This document shows positions 24,401-35,883 of a stretch of DNA of 64,000 bases, piece by piece. The translations under genes and the position numbers were made by a program. The notes below the pieces were generated by a model. The model saw nothing but the letters and a program-made list of their open reading frames with translations, was not told the origin of the DNA and did not search any database. Numbering within the stretch: position 1 is the first letter of the stretch; each line of letters begins with the position of its first letter. The stretch is from Theristus sp. LFF4_11 (Eukaryota; Nematoda; Chromadorea; Monhysterida; Xyalidae). The DNA is taken from the NCBI GenBank assembly GCA_030248135.1, contig JASANC010005327.1, positions 1 through 64,000 on the forward strand, in the 5' to 3' direction.

Positions 24401-25256
24401 CTGTCTGTATCAAAAGCACACATCAGCAGCAGCGGCACATTCTCATTCTATAACGACTCAGCTCCACTATCAGCGCCACCGCCCTCAGGCTCGGGCGACA
24501 ACTTGAGACGAAAATTCACGGACAAGATTTTCTCGTTCTTCACGCGGCGGCCGCTGGGCTCGACGTTGCCGAAATCGCAGTCGTGGAACGTCGCGCTGTC
24601 GTTTCAGTGAGTTTAAGAGTAGTTTTTGAAGTTCTCAAACTTAGTCAAAATTGGACCCCCTCGATGTGCTGAGTTCACTACTCGGTGGTGATGAAACTCT
24701 TTGATTTCGGGACTGTTCCCACCTTTATTTCGCAAACACCCAAACTTTAGCATGCGTTTTGCGGCAGTCGTGCTGACATGGAACTGTTAGCGACACTATT
24801 TTCAGTGAACAACACGCGTATGAGAACAGCGCAGCACATCCACCAAGCGGCCGTCATCCTTGGCACGCAGCGTGTGCTGACGCGGCTGGCAATAAAAACA
24901 AGAAACAGACGGCGCAGCGAGCAGACACACTGGAGCTCGGCAGCGCGGTGCACTTTGATGATAAAAACCCAGATTTGCAACAGTCCTCCTACATCACTGG
25001 ATCCTTGAACGAGACGTGGCCACACCAGGACAGTTTCTCATCTGACTCTGGCATGATGAAAAATATGTTGACTAACGACGATGAAAAACAAACACCCGAC
25101 GCAACTAGTTACTCCTTTCAAGCGCAAAAGGATCCAAAATCCAAGAGTAATGGCAATACCAAATCTAAAGTCGGTAAAACTGAAAGCTTGCCACCAATTC
25201 GAAACGCCGAAACGCTGCGGCTGATGGGAAAACGGCTGAATAAACAAATTGGATAA
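21439..25256 (+). CDS. Ankyrin-repeat protein with long disordered tail
   Basis: Exons 21439-21622, 21731-21864, 22225-22353, 22458-22556, 23009-23242, 23748-24298, 24388-24606 and 24806-25256 join in frame to 666 residues. The start is the first ATG, following the acidic-favouring MQYTKIEDEELTND. Residues about 107-260 contain ankyrin units: CNVNEQDEFQRTSFMLCC, QDGNAALHYVVLYGRPSLL and LNALQLAIKLGRPDIRKIL. The remaining about 400 residues are Ser/Asn/Asp/Arg-rich with short basic patches (QYRRKRRLARMMLARP, SFFTRRPLGS), and end SLPPIRNAETLRLMGKRLNK. Ankyrin repeats bind proteins; a scaffold or regulatory role is inference. No family beyond ankyrin was recognised. Intron 2 contains a copy of a dispersed 190-bp repeat. 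Confidence 0.8.
22000..22192 (+). repeat. Dispersed 190-bp repeat, copy 1 (ankyrin gene intron)
   Basis: The copy begins TGCGACTGAATGCGTTTGCA, passes through GGAAACCAGTTTC and TTATGTGGCAGTTCAAAA, and ends near CTATGCACGCATTGAGTC. The copy at 29562-29750 follows it almost word for word, and a third lies inverted at about 26150-26345. No coding capacity or RNA polymerase III boxes were recognised, so SINE or MITE status is open. Confidence 0.65.
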
Positions 25257-25443
25257 ATATCGGACATTTCTGCAAGTAACTGCACATCATAACTCGTTTT
25301 CGTTGTTTCAACGTCTCAAAAAAATGAAAAATGTTATTTGAGTTTTAACGGAAAGTGGATTTTGAAATTTTGAAATACTTTTTTTACAAATTCCAACATA
25401 TCAGTCGGTTATTCATTGTGCACATGTAAATCAATAACTTTTC

Positions 25444-25449
25444 AATAAA
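25444..25449 (+). other. Poly(A) signal downstream of the ankyrin gene
   Basis: AATAAA lies 188 bp after the ankyrin gene stop codon, within an A/T-rich stretch. It is the first good match after the coding region. Confidence 0.4.
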
Positions 25450-25979
25450 ATATCATCAGCAAAAACGTGACTATATGAAAAGTTTCTCAATGAAAAATAA
25501 GAAACAAAAGAAAAAGTAAACAAACGTCCCATAATAGCACAAAAAGTTAAAATAGTTAATACTATAAAAATAAAATAAACAATATTACAAAATCCACACT
25601 TCGAATCGGAGCGGATTTCGATTTGTCACGATTGACTAACTACACAATGCAGTCAATGAAGAAGTACTTATGAATATGATCGTCTCTCTGAATGAAAATG
25701 AAATAAAATTAGAGCCATGATGTTATGCCTGCCGACATCAGTCTTTATAAAAAAATACACGTGAAGGAGAAGCAATAACAATGAGTGTCTGGTCAACCCA
25801 AAAGCTCAAGCATTTGTGCTGGTAAATGCAATGTGATGTAAAGTATCTACAGTCTTTGAATCAATGAAACGTCTCAATCGCTTCGCCAGCCAATCAGCGG
25901 CTTACCAAGGCTGACCAGACTATAGCGCGTGCTGCTGTTGTAAAAAAGCGTCCGATTGATTTGTTCAATGGCCGTGCGT
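25450..25979. other. Convergent 3' intergenic region, no gene seen
   Basis: This AT-rich region lies between the 3' ends of the ankyrin gene (+) and CCDC47 (-). It probably contains both 3' untranslated regions. No other feature is seen. Confidence 0.5.
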
Positions 25980-28900
25980 TCACATAGCTTTCACTTTCAG
26001 CTGCTTGACGCGCGGCTGCTTGCGTTTTGCCTCACGTTTCTGTTCCACTTTCTAAAACAGTGTCAATGAAGAGACAGCGTCCATAGCACGCACAAGACGG
26101 TTGGTTGGTGGACAAATAGGTTAGACAAACCCAGTTGTGAGGCCTCATTTCAAAAACCATCAAGTTTTTTTTACCATTATTACCATTCTGCTACGCGATG
26201 CGCGCCTAATTACAAATCAGTTTCATGCTTGACGCATGAATTCATAACTATTAAAGAACCCCCTAAACCTTGAGATACGACCGCATTTTGAATTGCCGCA
26301 TCAAGCATGAAACTAATTTTCAACGTCTGCAAACGCTTCAGTCGCAGCACCACCAGATGATGGTCTACTGAATGAGCAAAACCTCCAAACGGCGTTGTTT
26401 CTCAGGGTCTTCCTCCTCCATCAGGCGCTGTTTGCGTTCTCGAATCTTTTCCTCGCGACGCGCTTGTGCCTGCTCCTGACGGTGCGCGTGCGTGGTCTTC
26501 AAGAACGATTCCTGCGCCTGTTGACGGTTCTTGTCCGCTTTCGTTTTGCCCTGAAACCGAATGCGAAGTGTGCGCTGAATTTCTGTATTAAAATGACAAT
26601 TTCAATTTAGTTGTTGGCTGATTCATAGCATTAATACAGGCAATCATAAACTATGTGTGGTTCAAATTCAAAATGTGCTTTTCAACGTCAGCCACATCTG
26701 CACAAAACAGCACCTTTCATTTTCAACAACAAGAACTGTCCCACCTCACGAGTGAGACGGAAACGACGCGTCTTTTCGAGACAATGAAACACGAGTTGCA
26801 ACAGCGGCTTCGTGTATTCCACCGAGTGCTCAGACGCGGACAGTCGGCCGGGGACGTTGAAGCCGAACACGAGCACCGCAGAGGTGTCCGGCAGCTTCGT
26901 GGGTGTCTCGCCCCTGAATTATTGACAAAATGTGCAATGAGCCCGTGGTGACACAATTCATCTCACCAGGTTCCCTTCTTTTTGAAACACGCCCTCTCCC
27001 CCGCCACTGATTCCGGAAGCCCGAAGGTACCAAACTCCGGTGGGTTTGAGAAACGGACGGCTCACCAGTCACAATCCCGTGGAACCAATACCCTCACCAC
27101 ATGAGGGGGACAGCTCCTGAGCCCCGCTCTGTCCGGGGGGCACCAGTGATTTCAGCCCGATTACGGTAGCCTGCGGTCGCTATACCCCCGAATGACAGTG
27201 AATCCGAAAATTTATTTATAATGATGATCGTTTCAGCCCCCCCCCTAAGGACTCACTCCTGCGGTCGCAGTCCGCTGTACTGATCGGAGATGTGAATGTA
27301 TTCCACACAATCGGTGTATTTGTTGACAAGCGACAACACCTTTGGATCGAGCATCGCCGTCGTCGCCTCCGCGATCTCGCTGTACAACGTGAAGCCGTCA
27401 GGGAGACCGAGCTTGTCAGCATTCTTCTTCTCCACAGTAAACAAACTCTGAATCACAGAATAAACGTGATTTCCTAAACGCTCAATCAAGCACTCGTTTT
27501 TCAAAAATCATAAATTGCCGAGTTTAGTCTCAGCTCTCAAGAAAACAAAATTTGGTTTTGTTTGACGTCAAACATCAAGTTTGGTTCTGGCAAACAGAAC
27601 ACGTAGAAATAAAAAAACGACCGATCAGCCGACTGCATCGCTAGGATGGCACCGCATCGCTCTCTCCAACCGAAAATATCAGGCAAACATCTGAGCGTTT
27701 TTAAACCGAGATGAGAGACTGAGCCCCGAAAAGTGGGACTTCCCACTCGCCCACCAACCAAATCAGTCATTTCGCGCGCCAACCGTCCCACAGTCTTCTT
27801 CAGGCCAGCCGCCATCACAAATGTGTCCATCTCATTCGGCTCCAACTCGATACGAATTGCCTGAATGCGAAAATCGATAGCATAATAAATTCAAATCAAT
27901 GTGTTGGCCTACAGAATCGGCGCAGGCTATTCAGTGCGACAAAAGTGTTCTCAATTGCACCAGAACTAACTACACTGCACAAAAAGCGCAACCAAGCACC
28001 CACCACATGATCATACTTCGGGCGAATGAACTGCGAGATAATTGAGACTAGATCCTGTCGTTTTATGAGCTTTATTTGAACAAGCATGCCGAGGCAGCCA
28101 GTTCGACCAGAGCACCAAATTGAATAGCTAGCGTCCGTCTCTTTCACCAAGAGCGATTGCTTCGGCTCCACACCCGTGCCATCGTCACCTGCGAAAACAG
28201 CTCACTTGGCTTCCTGCAGTTCTATTTTGCTGGGGGGAGGTGTTGAACGATGCAAAATGTAACACAGTAATGAGCTAAATCGCTCAATTTTACAATGCAA
28301 TTGTTTTAAATGTATTTTGTTTGATACAACAACAAATACAATTGCGTCAGGCATTAAGTATTGCCAAGAATTCCATGGTTTTCAACGACAACCAACGCTA
28401 CACCACACCACACACCGACAACTGAAAACTGCTCCTCGAGTAATTCCTTATGTGTGTCGAACCAAGCATAAGCCATCGATTGGTTCTTGGTTTTCCCGTA
28501 GACGTAGTTGAGCAAATAGACGACTAGACCGCACAACATCAACAGCTCCACTTGGTAATTGGTCCAGTTGTTGCGCAGATGCGCGGGAACCTGCAAAATT
28601 TTTAAGACACCTCAAAAAATCCCAAGAAAAATCCAACTTGATAGACAAAAAGCAACTTGAAGCAGGAACACGGTTCCAAGAAGCACGTAGTCTCAAATGC
28701 ACCGCAACCCAATGATTTGGCTGTGCGCACATCTGCAAACCGCAGCGGCTGTTTGTTGGCGTCCGCCTTGCCACCCTGCGTGTCTTTTGAACCGACTGCT
28801 GGCGAATCCCGGTCGAAATTCTCAAACTCTTCATTGTCGTTCAAATGCGAATATTCGTCTTCAATTTCGTCTTCCTGCAAGTTAAAGCACCTTTAAAACA

Positions 28901-29924
28901 CACAGTTCGTCAATAATGCGATGCTCCAATAAGGTTTCCATTGTCTTGATCAGAGAAAAAAATTTCGTCCTTCGTCCACTGACACCAAAGCAAACATAGA
29001 CTAATGAATGATTGAATAATGTTAATGAATGAATGTGTCAGTCGCATACGCTGACGTGTCTTGATACATACTGTCAGTGCATGGCTGAACAACTGTTCAC
29101 AAATTTTACGCCCCATCAAAAATGATAAACACAAATGCACCGTTATTTGAGTTCTATACGCGGATACCAGGTTCATGCTTCCGCTTGCATTGCCGATAAC
29201 TTGTGCAAACTTTGCAAGCTCTTTGCAACACCGCAAACATCAAGCGGCCAACGCAAACGCAACGCACAATGATGCCATCGTCGTCGTCATCGGCCACCTC
29301 TTCGTGCCTTGGTGGCACGCCCGCCTCACGATCATCCTTCTCCAGTTCGCTGTCGATTTCATCGAACGAATCCACGTCTTTCTCTGCCACTGAAGGACGA
29401 GCAGGAGGTGGCGGCTGGCCCGGCTGGTGCTGACGTTCACGTTGCTCTTGTGCTTTTTGTGCCTGCACATGAAAAAACGCTCGATTTACCGCATTACAGC
29501 AGTCATGAAACGTTCGACTCGGCAGGAAACAGTGTTGTGATATCAAGTTTTTGGACATGCGACTCAGGCGTTTGCAAACAAAACAAGGAAACTCGTTTCT
29601 ATGTTTATATGGCAATTCAAAATAGCCTAAGTGACCAGGACCATTTTGAGGGACTCGAATCACTTCACCAATTTATAATTTCCGTGTCATGAACGAAAGT
29701 GCTCACATATCTATGCGCGCACTGAGTTTCGGCACTAAAATAAAAGAACTAATAATGTCTCAAAAGGCAGATTCGGACACCTGCAACATTTCATCATCGT
29801 CAGAGTCCTCAAACTCAGCGAACTCATTGTCGACATCGACAGCGCCGTATTTGCTGTTGTGTTGCTGTGCCATGACGCTCATGGACACGCTGCGAACCAA
29901 CAGACTTGACACCATCACAAACAT
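25980..29924 (-). CDS. CCDC47: CCDC47 homologue (ER translocon PAT complex subunit)
   Basis: ER membrane protein that, with Asterix/WDR83OS, chaperones multipass membrane proteins at the ribosome-bound translocon (known for the human family). Minus-strand exons, 5' to 3': 29924-29781, 29462-29268, 28874-28731, 28590-28416, 28188-28004, 27860-27759, 27447-27257, 26913-26745, 26550-26383, 26051-25980. They total 514 residues (human about 483). An N-terminal hydrophobic signal (MFVMVSSLLVRSVSMSVMA) is followed by acidic lumenal sequence (EFAEFEDSDDDEM), then VPAHLRNNW before the membrane segment. The DUF1682 body contains SYSIWCSGRTGCLGML, KLIKRQDLVSII, MDTFVMAAGLKK and FNVPGR. The C-terminal basic coiled coil reads EKQRRLEKVEQKREAKRK and ends KQLKVKAM, the conserved tail. 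The introns carry two copies of the 190-bp repeat. Confidence 0.95.
26150..26348 (-). repeat. Dispersed 190-bp repeat, copy 3 (last CCDC47 intron)
   Basis: On the minus strand it begins GCTGCGACTGAAGCGTTTGC and continues with TTAGTTTCATGC and GGCAATTCAAAATGCGG, matching copies 1 and 2 at its start. Divergence grows toward the other end. Confidence 0.5.
26960..27235. other. GC-rich CCDC47 intron insert, nature unclear
   Basis: This part of the intron between exons 26745-26913 and 27257-27447 is richer in G+C than its neighbours and has short C and G runs (GTCCGGGGGGCACC, TTTCAGCCCCCCCCC). It could be a small transposon or retroelement fragment. I saw no terminal repeats, and no second copy in the window. 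Confidence 0.25.
29562..29750 (+). repeat. Dispersed 190-bp repeat, copy 2 (first CCDC47 intron)
   Basis: It begins TGCGACTCAGGCGTTTGCAA and ends near CTATGCGCGCACTGAGTTT. It aligns along its length with copy 1 at 22000-22192, with many substitutions, so it is an older family and not a recent duplication. Confidence 0.65.
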
Positions 29925-30300
29925 CCAAAGTGAGTCGACTGAAAAATATGGCGCATATAATCACCATAATCACCGATCGTTCCAGAGATCCAGATCTAGA
30001 ATCGATTCCATATTCAATGATTTGCCCCTCCACCCACACAAGGGACGGACAAGTAAAACTGAAAAAACCAATGATCCTATCAACGATGGTCAATGTGATT
30101 TTAAAAAACCGAAGAAGACGAAACGACTTACGTCCACAAAATGTGCACAGCGCAGCCCGACCGAAACGTCGCGTGCGATGGGCCAACGACAAAGCCATTT
30201 GCACTTGGAAAACAGTAAAACACGCAACACTCACAGGGAGACGAGGACGTTCTTATGCTGATGTGGACTATAACCCAAATTCTTCAGCAGCTACTTACCA
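29925..30300. promoter_or_regulatory. Probable CCDC47 upstream region
   Basis: This 376-bp region separates the CCDC47 start codon (minus strand) from the G-tract array. Open frames here on both strands are unremarkable. It is called a promoter only from its position; no core promoter motif was identified. Confidence 0.3.
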
Positions 30301-30878
30301 ACCTAGAAACAGTACCGTGGGCCCAAAAAAATTTTCGAAGGGGGGGTATGGTGCCGTGGGGGGGTGCCGACCAGCAGCGAAAGCGGGACCTCGGGTGAGG
30401 GGGGGTGTTTGCCTAATTTTAGAGGGGGGGGGTCAGGTGTCTTCTCGGTGAGGGGGGGTGCACGGGCAGCAAATTTTCCTGAGGGGGGGCAGTACCGTGG
30501 GCGGGGGGGGGGGTGGGGGGTACACCCCCCCCCCAGAGCACCAGAGACCGTCGGGTGGGGGGGGATGGGGGGGCACCGTGCCACCGACCCTAAAACCGGG
30601 CACCCCCCCCAACGGACCCCCCCCTCGAAAATTTGGCCGACACCCCCCCACACCCCCCATGAAATTTTGTCTGGCGGAGACCCCCCCCAAAATTTTCTGC
30701 ACACCCTAATTTTTTTCGAAAATCATGATTTTTTGTCTATAAAGTCTATAATATAAGCTGAATATATGATAACTTGACCATCTTCATTGTAATTTCAAAG
30801 ATTTTGCAGCTAAATTTAGCGTTTTTCCTTTAAAATTTAAGCGAAAAAATTTCATGGGGGGGGGGGTGGGGGGGTGGA
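30301..30878. repeat. G-tract/C-tract repeat array, block 4
   Basis: The block starts at CAGTACCGTGGGCCC. It has the same words as the left blocks, mostly in reverse order (CCAGAGCACCAGAGACC, GGCACCGTGCCACC, AAATTTGGCCGACACC). One inverted 130-bp module lies at about 30715-30855. It ends at the CTAGGG end of core element Z. Confidence 0.85.
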
Positions 30879-31927
30879 CTAGGGTTAGGGGCTTTGAAAA
30901 AAAAAAATTTTTTTTTAATTTTTTTTTCGTTTTTTTTTTTTTTTTAATTTGGATTTTTTTTTAACTTAAAAAAAAAATTTGAAAAATTTTTCTTCTACTT
31001 TGCTCTGAAAATTCGATTTATGGCATAATTTTTTGAAAGTTCAAACCAAATTTTCTTCCCAACTTCTTTGTGTGCTTAGGTAAATGTCATTATTTGGTCA
31101 TTTTGACCGACGTACTCCATGTTTTTCGATTTGGATGACTTCTAGAGTCAATTTTTAGCGTTGAAATGACTTAACTGAATTGAAATATCGTTTCAGAAAT
31201 CGTTTTCTTGCAACTTAGAACATGTTTTTTCAGTCGGTAGGCCATGAGATGAACATGATATCTTGTTGATTGGCGTATGTTATAGGTCTACAATGGAGTT
31301 GTGCGATATATTGTTAAACAATTGGAGCGGAGATGTTGGTTAATACCACATCACACGACCGTTTTTCAGATACCCGATAACATGGCCACATGTTAAAACT
31401 TGCGTGCTGAGCTAAACTAACGTGTTAAACTTGCGTCTGTCAGTTGCCCGCAACGTGATCGCGAAATCATGGTACGTGTTTTCGATACGATGATTTGAAG
31501 AGTGGGCTCTCGCCATGTGGCAGATAGCATAGCTGGTTGAACCTGAAAGTAAGTGTCTTGGGGGGGGGGGGCGACCGGGTCGACAGGGGTTGCCGACTTA
31601 GCTACAGCAAACAGGAATTTTTGAACACAGTCAAATTTTGGTAATTTTCTAAAGAGGAACAACTAAGAACGGTTCAATATTCAAGTACACGTCGAAAAAT
31701 TGCCCTGTTTTACTGTTGAAAATGCAACTTTCCCTCTATGAAATGGACATAATTTCAATAAAACACGATTTTCGCTCTTGTAGTTTCCCGGATCGTTCTG
31801 AAAATAGTCTAGATGAACTCAGCTCGACGAGACGCTTCGAACGAACCTAACTTGTAAAAAAAAAATTTTTTTTTTTAAATTTTTTTTTAATTTAAAAAAA
31901 AAATCCGGATTTTTTTTCCCTAACCCT
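30879..31927. mobile_element. AT-rich inverted-repeat core element Z
   Basis: Ends read CTAGGGTTAGGG on the left and CCCTAACCCTA on the right, each followed inward by long A/T runs. An interior segment with GGCATAATTTTTTGAAAGTT matches the same position in elements X and Y, so Z is a diverged member. It is about 1.05 kb with no transposase. A G-run occurs near 31560. G-tract arrays flank it on both sides. Confidence 0.6.
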
Positions 31928-32900
31928 ACGCACCCCCCGCACCAGAGACCGTCGGGTGGGGGGTGGGGGGCCGCGTGCCACCCCCCTAAAACCGGGCACC
32001 CCCCCCCCATCGGACCCCCCCCCCCTCGAAAATTTGGCCGACACCCCCCACACCCCCCATGAAATTTTGTCTGGCGGAGACCCCCCCCCCCTTCTGCACA
32101 CCCTATTTTTTTTCGAAAATCATGATTTTTTGTCTATAAAGTCTATAATATAAGCTGAATATATGATAACTTGACCATCTTCATTGTAATTTCAAAGATT
32201 TTGCAGCTAAATTTAGCGTTTTTCCTTTAAAATTTAAGCGAAAAAATTTCATGGGGGGGTGGGGGGGGGTGGACCCCCCCCACAGAAAATTTTGAAAAAA
32301 TGCACCCCCCCCCATACTGAGGGGGGGGGGTGCACTGGCAGAAAAATTTCGTGAGGGGGGTGCACGGGATCGCACGGGTAATACCAAATTTTTACCTTAG
32401 AAAAACACAGAAATTCTTGTAAAATACAGAATATTTTGTGCAAACAAGCTGCTTGTTTGGTCAGAAACAACAAAATATATGCAGGGACAGACACAAACGT
32501 CAAGAAAAATGCAAAAATTACGGTATTTTTGGAAAAAATTGAGAAGAGATTGACCACCGTGAGGGGGGGTGCGATCCCGTGTTTTCTCGCGGAGGGGGGC
32601 GGGGGGAGTCTAGTACCCGTGTCGAGGTAAAGGGGGGGAGGGGGGTACACGGGTATCTGCCCGTCGTGCCCGGGCAGGATTTTCGGCTGAGGGGGGGGGG
32701 GGGCGGGGCGGACCCCCCCACCCCCCCCCGCACTTTCGCTACTGGTGCCGACCAAAAAGTGAGGGGGGGTCCAAACTATGGTAACGTGGGACCCCCCATG
32801 GGGGGGGGTGCATTTTTTCAAAATTTTCTGTGGGGGAGGAGTCCGTCCACAAACAACCCCCGGCCCCACCCGACCCCACCCCCCCCCATGATATTTTTTC
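31928..32900. repeat. G-tract/C-tract repeat array, block 5
   Basis: Usual vocabulary, with one inverted 130-bp module at about 32110-32250. A less repetitive island at about 32370-32560 has the TGCAAACAAGCTGCTTGTTT palindrome within it. The block ends near TGATATTTTTTCGCAAAC. Confidence 0.8.
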
Positions 32901-33012
32901 GCAAACAAAGAAAGAAATCGTCATTTTTGTTTTTTTTAAATTTTTTTTTTAATTTCAAAAATCAAAGTTGTGCTAAATCAATCCGGGAGTTCGAAGAACC
33001 ACAGGTAACCCC
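32901..33012 (+). repeat. Truncated Y-type core element
   Basis: This is the first about 110 bp of a Y core (ATCGTCATTTTTG, an A/T run, CAAAGTTGTGCTAAATCAAT, GGGAGTTCGAAGAACCAC). It then ends abruptly in unrelated sequence, so only one end is present. Confidence 0.6.
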
Positions 33013-33389
33013 TATCTTCATTGCTAAACTTTTGTTACTTTCTTAATTTTTATTTATTTTTCCTGTTCATAAATGCAGGAACGAGATTTGATGATTTTGT
33101 ACACCATCGATTGGTTGATCGAGCGAGATTGATTGACACAGGTTGGGTGATTATGATTAACGGATATCGTCAATACATAAAGGCAATCCAAACGTTTATT
33201 GACACTTCTCAATTAATTTTCACTAGCCTATTGACCCGAGCGTATGTGGCTTAATCAATGCCAAGCCTTTTTGGTGAAGTGGCATTGACTTAGAAAGAAA
33301 AAACTGTAACGTTTACTAAATAATAACCCTGAAGAAAATTTACCTTGTGCTGCCGTGAAGTCGTCTTCAATACAGTATTTTTTGATGTA

Positions 33390-33900
33390 TTTAAATAAAT
33401 AAAAAATGCGAAGTTTATGATTTTGCTATTTTTACCTGTTTACCCTAACCGAAGGCAAACCTTTTTGTAAGTGAAGTAAAATTGAATAAAAAATATAAAA
33501 ACTAACGTTTTTTTCATTTACCCGTTTTAAAAGGCTAATGCTTTTTTACCCGTTTACCTAAGCCAATCTTTTTTTGTAACGTGAAAATGCGAAATTTATG
33601 ATTTTGCTATTTTTACCCGTTCACCCTAACCTAAGTCAAGCCTTTTTGTAAGTTAATTAAGATTGAATAAAAAATACAAAAATTAACGTTTTTTCATTAA
33701 AAATGCCCGTTTTAAAAAGCTAATGCTTCTTTTAGCCGGTTACCCTAACATAAGCCAAGCCTTTTTTCTAAAGTGAAAATGAATAGAAGAAACAAAAATG
33801 TGACGTTTATAATTTCGTTTTGCAGACATTGCTTCTTTTTACCCGTTTACCACAACATGACCCAAACATTTTGCAAAGTCAAAATGAATGGTAAATACCA
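33390..33900. repeat. Diverged tandem repeats of about 180 bp
   Basis: The words GATTTTGCTATTTTTAC, TTTACCCTAAC, AAGCCAAGCC and TTGAATAAAAAAT recur at about 180-bp steps, for about two full units plus partial ones. The CCTAAGCCAAGCC word also occurs near 38285 and, complemented, near 6335. Confidence 0.55.
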
Positions 33901-34330
33901 TTTCGACCCAATTAATAAACTAACTTTTTTCAGAGACGGTTTTGTTACATATTTCGCAGTCGCTCGTCAAGTTTTGAGCAGCAACAATTGCCAGTTGCCC
34001 ATCGAGCGTTACGGTGAAATTATCGCTCATAACCATGGAGTATCAATTTGAAAATGAAACATGGAGTATCAATTTCAATGAAATTTACTTGTTATTAATC
34101 CAAAGTGCAACTTGCAATGCCGATGTCGGTGCGTTTTGCAACCCGATTTTTTGCAAAAACAAAAAAGTTCAAACTTTTTTCAATGACGGTTTTGTTACAT
34201 CTTTCCCAGTCGATCATCAAGTTTTGATCAGCCACGCTTCCATTTGCCTATGCTGCGCTGAACTGTCTCTGTTGTCCAAAGAGTATCATGATGACTCCAG
34301 CTATGAAGAGCGACGTTTTTGAGAAAACAA
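33901..34330 (+). repeat. Diverged direct duplication
   Basis: Segments near 33935-34060 and 34175-34310 are related. Both contain a run reading as TTTTTTCA, GACGGTTTTGTTACAT, then GTCAAGTTTTGA-like or ATCAAGTTTTGA words. Translations share FVT and QVL residues, so this may be an old duplicated coding fragment, but there is no convincing gene. Confidence 0.35.
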
Positions 34331-34465
34331 TCTCAACTGGCATTAATAAAAAAATAGGTTAAGGAAATTGAGATGGAGTTTTTTTAAGTAGCAAAAATGG
34401 GCGCCAATTCAAATTGCAAAAAAGTGCCACGCACAGACAGACACTTTGTAAATTTAATAATGTAG

Positions 34466-35103
34466 ATGGTTACACTGGTTTGCATCGCAACAATTTTGGT
34501 TGTTCATTGTCACTGACAGGCTAACTGATTGTCATCATCAATTCGCCAGCAAGTTGTAAAAACCATAACATCACAATACTCGATTCCTGTGCAAACTGTT
34601 TCGAGAAACCACAAAGACATCACACAACACTCAATAAACGTCGAAATGTGGGGCTGTACGTGTACCTTAGAAAGTTTTTTAAACATACAGTCCATCTGAA
34701 TAATATACACAACTAGCTGATTGGTTGCTTGCACACACATGCAGTTGACGCATGCGTACTGTGCAGGCTGATGTTCCTGCACAGAGTTGTATATATTATC
34801 CAGATGGACTGTAAATGTATCTTCGCAGTAAACATCACCGCGACAACGGTGTAAAATTTATTTTCAACCTTCAAGTTTCTTTTAGGTTACGGTTACGGCT
34901 ACCCGTACTACGGATATGGTTACGGTATCGGTTACGGTGGAATGTACGGTGGAATGGGAATGCATCGTATGGGCTACGGCATGTATCCGGGAATGTATGG
35001 CATGTACGGTGGAATGGGACGCATGGGCATGATGGGCATGGGCATGGGCATGCCGATGTTCTCGCGTGGCATGTTTGGCATGTCCTGGTCGTGGTCGTGG
35101 TAA
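34466..35103 (+). CDS. Secreted Gly/Tyr/Met-rich small peptide
   Basis: Two-exon model: 34466-34508 encodes a hydrophobic leader (MVTLVCIATILVVH), and 34886-35103 encodes the mature part, giving 86 residues. The mature region is made of GYGYG, GGMYGGMG and MGMMGMGMGMPM repeats and ends FGMSWSWSW. Gly/Tyr-rich secreted peptides occur in invertebrate cuticles, shells and antimicrobial families; which applies here is not known. Exon 2 has a clear TTTTAG acceptor. The exon 1 donor (T then GTCACT) is weak, so exon 1 is less sure; an alternative 5' exon at 34815-34848 would leave the product without a signal peptide. The intron holds a 128-bp hairpin element. Confidence 0.6.
34686..34813. mobile_element. 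128-bp hairpin MITE with TA ends
   Basis: The left end TACAGTCCATCTGAATAATA and right end TATTATCCAGATGGACTGTA are near-perfect inverted repeats extending about 28 bp inward (to ACAACT/AGTTGT). TA lies at both edges, as with Tc1/mariner-type target duplication. It sits in the intron of the Gly/Tyr/Met-rich peptide gene. It is too short to code. Confidence 0.75.
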
Positions 35104-35883
35104 ACATTAACAAACAAATACGTCAACTGATTATAGTGACAATGTGACTGAATTTGTGTTCTCGAATATGGCGATTAAATTTTATCTCAAGCGAAACTAC
35201 AATCACAGTGCTTGGAACTTGGATGGAAAGAAAAAACAATAAAAACCGTTCGACCAGACTTAGTTCGAAATCGCTGTGCAACGAATCCAAAAACACTTAT
35301 TGGGTTATTGTCATTGTCAACTTCGCCGTTTATGAAAAAACTCAAGTTAACAATGCTGACATGAAAAATTTGTGTTGACAGGATTGCAGTTCAAAACTAG
35401 AAGTTTAAAAGAGTTATCGTTTTTTCAAACTACGAACAAATGAACAAAATGTTTTATCATGGAAATTTTGAATCAACCAGATTTTAAAATTTTAAAAGAA
35501 ACAGGTTAGGCTGAGGATCAGGCTTACGTTTGGTTTTTAGGTTCAAATCTGTTTAAGCAACGTCTAACAACATCCAATTTGGAGGTTTAGCTATTAAAAT
35601 AGTTGGAGCGTGGTTTATGGCAAACGAGTACCTTTGACAAAAAAGATCTTGACTGAATATGCGAAACAGACCATTGAAACCGATCGGCTCTGCATTGCGT
35701 CATGTGATCTTTTTGTCAAAAACACTGATTTGCCATAAAACGGGTCAGATGTCTAAATCACATTTACTCTCTCTTTTTCACTCACTCACCAACGCTTGCC
35801 ACTGGTCTGAAATTCAGTTTCCCTTTTTTCCTTTTATTAGTTTCGGGTCGTATCCATTACATATTTTAATCATCATCACCACC
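35104..35883. other. Intergenic, no gene seen
   Basis: This region contains the probable 3' untranslated region of the Gly/Tyr/Met-rich peptide gene and the upstream region of the PDZ gene. Short open frames only. Confidence 0.4.

Noticed and set aside
26960..27235. Possible tRNA-derived SINE in a CCDC47 intron
   Set aside because: I could not find convincing A and B boxes, a tail or target duplications, so it is listed only as an unclear insert.
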